Shown here piece by piece: positions 62,356 to 64,000 of a stretch of DNA of 64,000 nt. Within the stretch, counting starts at the first letter, position 1. Each line of letters opens with the position of its first letter. Position numbers and translations under genes: made by a program. The stretch is from assembly GCF_035818615.1 (NCBI RefSeq), contig NZ_JAYKZY010000002.1, positions 2,978,501 to 3,042,500 on the forward strand, given 5' to 3'. Under the pieces are notes generated by a model, which ran no database searches, had not been told where the DNA came from, and worked only from the letters and a program-made list of their open reading frames with translations. The DNA comes from Sphingobium sp. CR2-8 (GTDB taxonomy: Bacteria > Pseudomonadota > Alphaproteobacteria > Sphingomonadales > Sphingomonadaceae).

Positions 62356-63660
62356 ATGACGGGCGTAAACCGACAGAGGCTATTCTGGCTGAGCGTATTG
62401 GCGCTCTTCACCGCCTCCATGAGCGCGGCGCTCCGCGCGGCGGTGGCGAGCAGCCTCAAGGCGGAATGGATCGATCCCGTTGCGCCGATCGCGGCGGGCG
62501 AAATGATCGGCGCGGCGCTCGGCTCGGCCTTCCTGGGCTTCTCGATCACCGTCTTCGTCGTCAGCGCCCTGCTCGACAAGCTCGGCATCCGCCGCGTGCT
62601 GATCGCGTGCGGCGTCGCCTTCCTGATCGGCACGACGCTGATCGTGGGCGCGGGCGCGTTCGCCACCGGCATGGCCATCTATCATCTGGTGTGGCTTGGC
62701 ATGCTCCTGTCCGGCATCGGCTGGGGCTTTGCCGAAGCGTCGATCAACCCGCTCACCGCCCGCCTCTATCCCGAAGACACGACCCATCGCCTCAACGTCC
62801 TGCACGCCTGGTATCCCGGCGGGCTGATCGTCGGCGGCCTGGCGGGCGTATTCCTGGCCTCGGCCCTGCCCTGGCAGGCGATCATGGGCCTGGCCTATCT
62901 GCCCGCCATCGGCGTCATCGCGATCGCCGCGACCACGACCTTCCCGCAGCCGCCCCAGGTCGTCGCCGAAAACGGCATGAAGGACATGATGCTCGAAGTC
63001 GTCCGCCGCCCCAGCTTCTTCATCTGGTTCGGCGCGATGTTCCTCACCGCCTCGTCCGAACTCGCGCCGGGCCAGTGGATCGATGTCGCGCTCAGCAACC
63101 GCGTGGGCATGCGCGGCATCCTGCTGCTCGTCTATGTCAGCGCGCTGATGTTCGTCTTCCGCCATTTCGCAGGGAAGATCGCCGGTCGCCTGTCCAACCC
63201 CGGCCTGCTCTGGGTGTCCAGCCTGCTCGCCGCGATCGGCCTGTTCATGTTGTCGCAGGCGCAATCACCCGCATCGGCCATCCTCGCATCCACCGTCTGG
63301 GGTCTGGGCGTCTGCGCCATGTGGCCCACGATGCTGGCGTCGGTGGCGGAACGCTATCCGCGCGGCGACGCCTGGGCGCTGGGGCTGGTCGGATCGGCGG
63401 GCGCACTCGCCAGCTTCTTCGTCCTGCCGCAACTGGGCGGCATGTTCGACCAGGCGAAGGTGGAGATCGCCGGCGGCCCCGAAGCCTTCACCCGCCTGAC
63501 CGGCGCGGCCCTGCGCGAAGTGGAGGACGCCGCCGCCTCCCAATCCTTCGCCCGGCTGACCTTCGTGCCGCTCACGCTGCTGGTCGTCTTCGGCGGCATC
63601 TGGCTGGTGGAACGCCGTGCCAAGGCCTGGGCCGCGCGAGTGGCGGAGGGGTTGGCGTGA
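62356..63660 (+). CDS. MFS transporter
   Basis: A 434-residue 12-helix transporter with the first helices LFWLSVLALFTASMSAALRA and ITVFVVSALLDKLGIRRVLI (A-motif region), GIGWGFAEASINPLTARLYP, and a C-terminal half ending LVVFGGIWLVERRAKAWAAR. It resembles sugar/fucose-permease-type members found beside Gfo/Idh/MocA and isomerase genes. It starts shortly after GTAGAGGAGCGG. Its TGA overlaps the GTG start of the next gene, so transport and the next enzyme are linked. Confidence 0.85.
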   Translation: MTGVNRQRLFWLSVLALFTASMSAALRAAVASSLKAEWIDPVAPIAAGEMIGAALGSAFLGFSITVFVVSALLDKLGIRRVLIACGVAFLIGTTLIVGAGAFATGMAIYHLVWLGMLLSGIGWGFAEASINPLTARLYPEDTTHRLNVLHAWYPGGLIVGGLAGVFLASALPWQAIMGLAYLPAIGVIAIAATTTFPQPPQVVAENGMKDMMLEVVRRPSFFIWFGAMFLTASSELAPGQWIDVALSNRVGMRGILLLVYVSALMFVFRHFAGKIAGRLSNPGLLWVSSLLAAIGLFMLSQAQSPASAILASTVWGLGVCAMWPTMLASVAERYPRGDAWALGLVGSAGALASFFVLPQLGGMFDQAKVEIAGGPEAFTRLTGAALREVEDAAASQSFARLTFVPLTLLVVFGGIWLVERRAKAWAARVAEGLA

Positions 63661-64000
63661 CCGTCTCCCGCCGCACGATGCTCGCCGCCGGGCTGGCCGC
63701 CGCCGCCACGCCCGCCCTGTCGGCCACGGCGCGCAGGAGCGGCTCCAACGCGGCCCGCTTCTCGCTTGCCTACGCCCCGCACGAAGGCAGTTTCGCCAGT
63801 CGCGGCGGCCTGCTCGAACAGATCGCCTATGCCGCCGATCAGGGCTTTACCGCCTGGGAAGACAATGAAGCGCGCAGCCGCCCGGTCGAACAACAGCAGG
63901 CGATGGCCCGCGCGCTGGCGCAACGGGGCATGACCATGGGCGTCTTCGTCGCGAGCATGCCCCAATGGGCCGACTTCCGCCCGTTGCTGGGCGCGAACGA
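63657..64000 (+). CDS. Tat-exported hydroxypyruvate isomerase-like TIM barrel, partial
   Basis: This gene begins with GTG at 63657, overlapping the MFS stop (GTGA), and runs off the right edge after about 114 codons. The N-terminus is a twin-arginine-type signal (VSRRTMLAAGLAAAATPALS). The mature part (FSLAYAPHEGSFASRGGLLE, IAYAADQGFTAWEDNEARSR) matches the exported TIM-barrel isomerases annotated as hydroxypyruvate isomerase-like. Together with the cytoplasmic isomerase, cytochrome and dehydrogenase it suggests sugar conversion that starts in the periplasm. Confidence 0.75.
   Translation, partial: MTVSRRTMLAAGLAAAATPALSATARRSGSNAARFSLAYAPHEGSFASRGGLLEQIAYAADQGFTAWEDNEARSRPVEQQQAMARALAQRGMTMGVFVASMPQWADFRPLLGAN

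Noticed and set aside
1..64000. tRNA, rRNA, CRISPR array, insertion sequence or prophage
   Set aside because: No cloverleaf, repeat-spacer series, transposase, integrase or terminal inverted repeats were seen on reading both strands by eye.

Overview
The window looks like chromosomal DNA of a free-living alphaproteobacterium, most likely a member of the Sphingomonadaceae (Sphingobium, Sphingomonas or Novosphingobium type). This rests on high GC, three TonB-dependent receptors in 64 kb, a FecI/FecR/receptor set, an mprF-acvB pair, a full kdp operon and tightly overlapping operons. This placement is inference from gene content. I see no rRNA, tRNA, CRISPR array, insertion sequence or prophage.

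Layout. 1-1940: an alpha/beta hydrolase cut by the window edge, a hydrolase C-terminal remnant, the first of two related small RNAs, and a PilZ protein. 1991-11579 (all minus): a FecI-type sigma factor, FecR, STN-type TonB receptor, FAD oxidoreductase, then a PoxB-like TPP enzyme and a glutamate-synthase-like FMN protein. 11710-16946 (minus): an envelope lipid module (virJ-like, DUF2147, mprF, acvB). 17079-19522 (plus): PDZ protein, response regulator, histidine kinase. 19616-19795: a small Asr-like secreted protein. 20107-20187: the second small RNA. 20211-24411: a three-gene phosphorelay ending in a diguanylate cyclase. 24657-28615: a TonB receptor plus PhoD phosphatase behind a Pho box. 28767-31232: a hybrid kinase. 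31381-37792: a seven-gene overlapping operon of four glycosyltransferases, a PIG-L deacetylase, a methyltransferase and an acyl-CoA dehydrogenase-like protein. 37870-40089: large-subunit catalase. 40297-48252: kdp potassium operon with a 27-residue leader gene. 48413-50950: PepSY/flavodoxin/reductase fusion with a Fur-like site. 51084-64000: carbohydrate and sulfate-ester catabolic genes.

The themes are envelope and stress physiology (lysyl-phosphatidylglycerol, K+ import, catalase, Asr-like protein), nutrient scavenging through TonB receptors (a phosphate-regulated one, a FecI/FecR-regulated one, a sulfatase-linked one) and sugar oxidation. The best candidates for undescribed biology are the seven-gene glycoconjugate operon and the pair of C-rich-loop small RNAs with matching promoters.

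Data caution: four genes (hydrolase at 1, glutamate-synthase-like at 1991, glycosyltransferase at 34620, kdpD) each carry one frameshift. Every one is repaired by adding a single base to a homopolymer run. This pattern points to sequencing undercalls rather than four pseudogenes.
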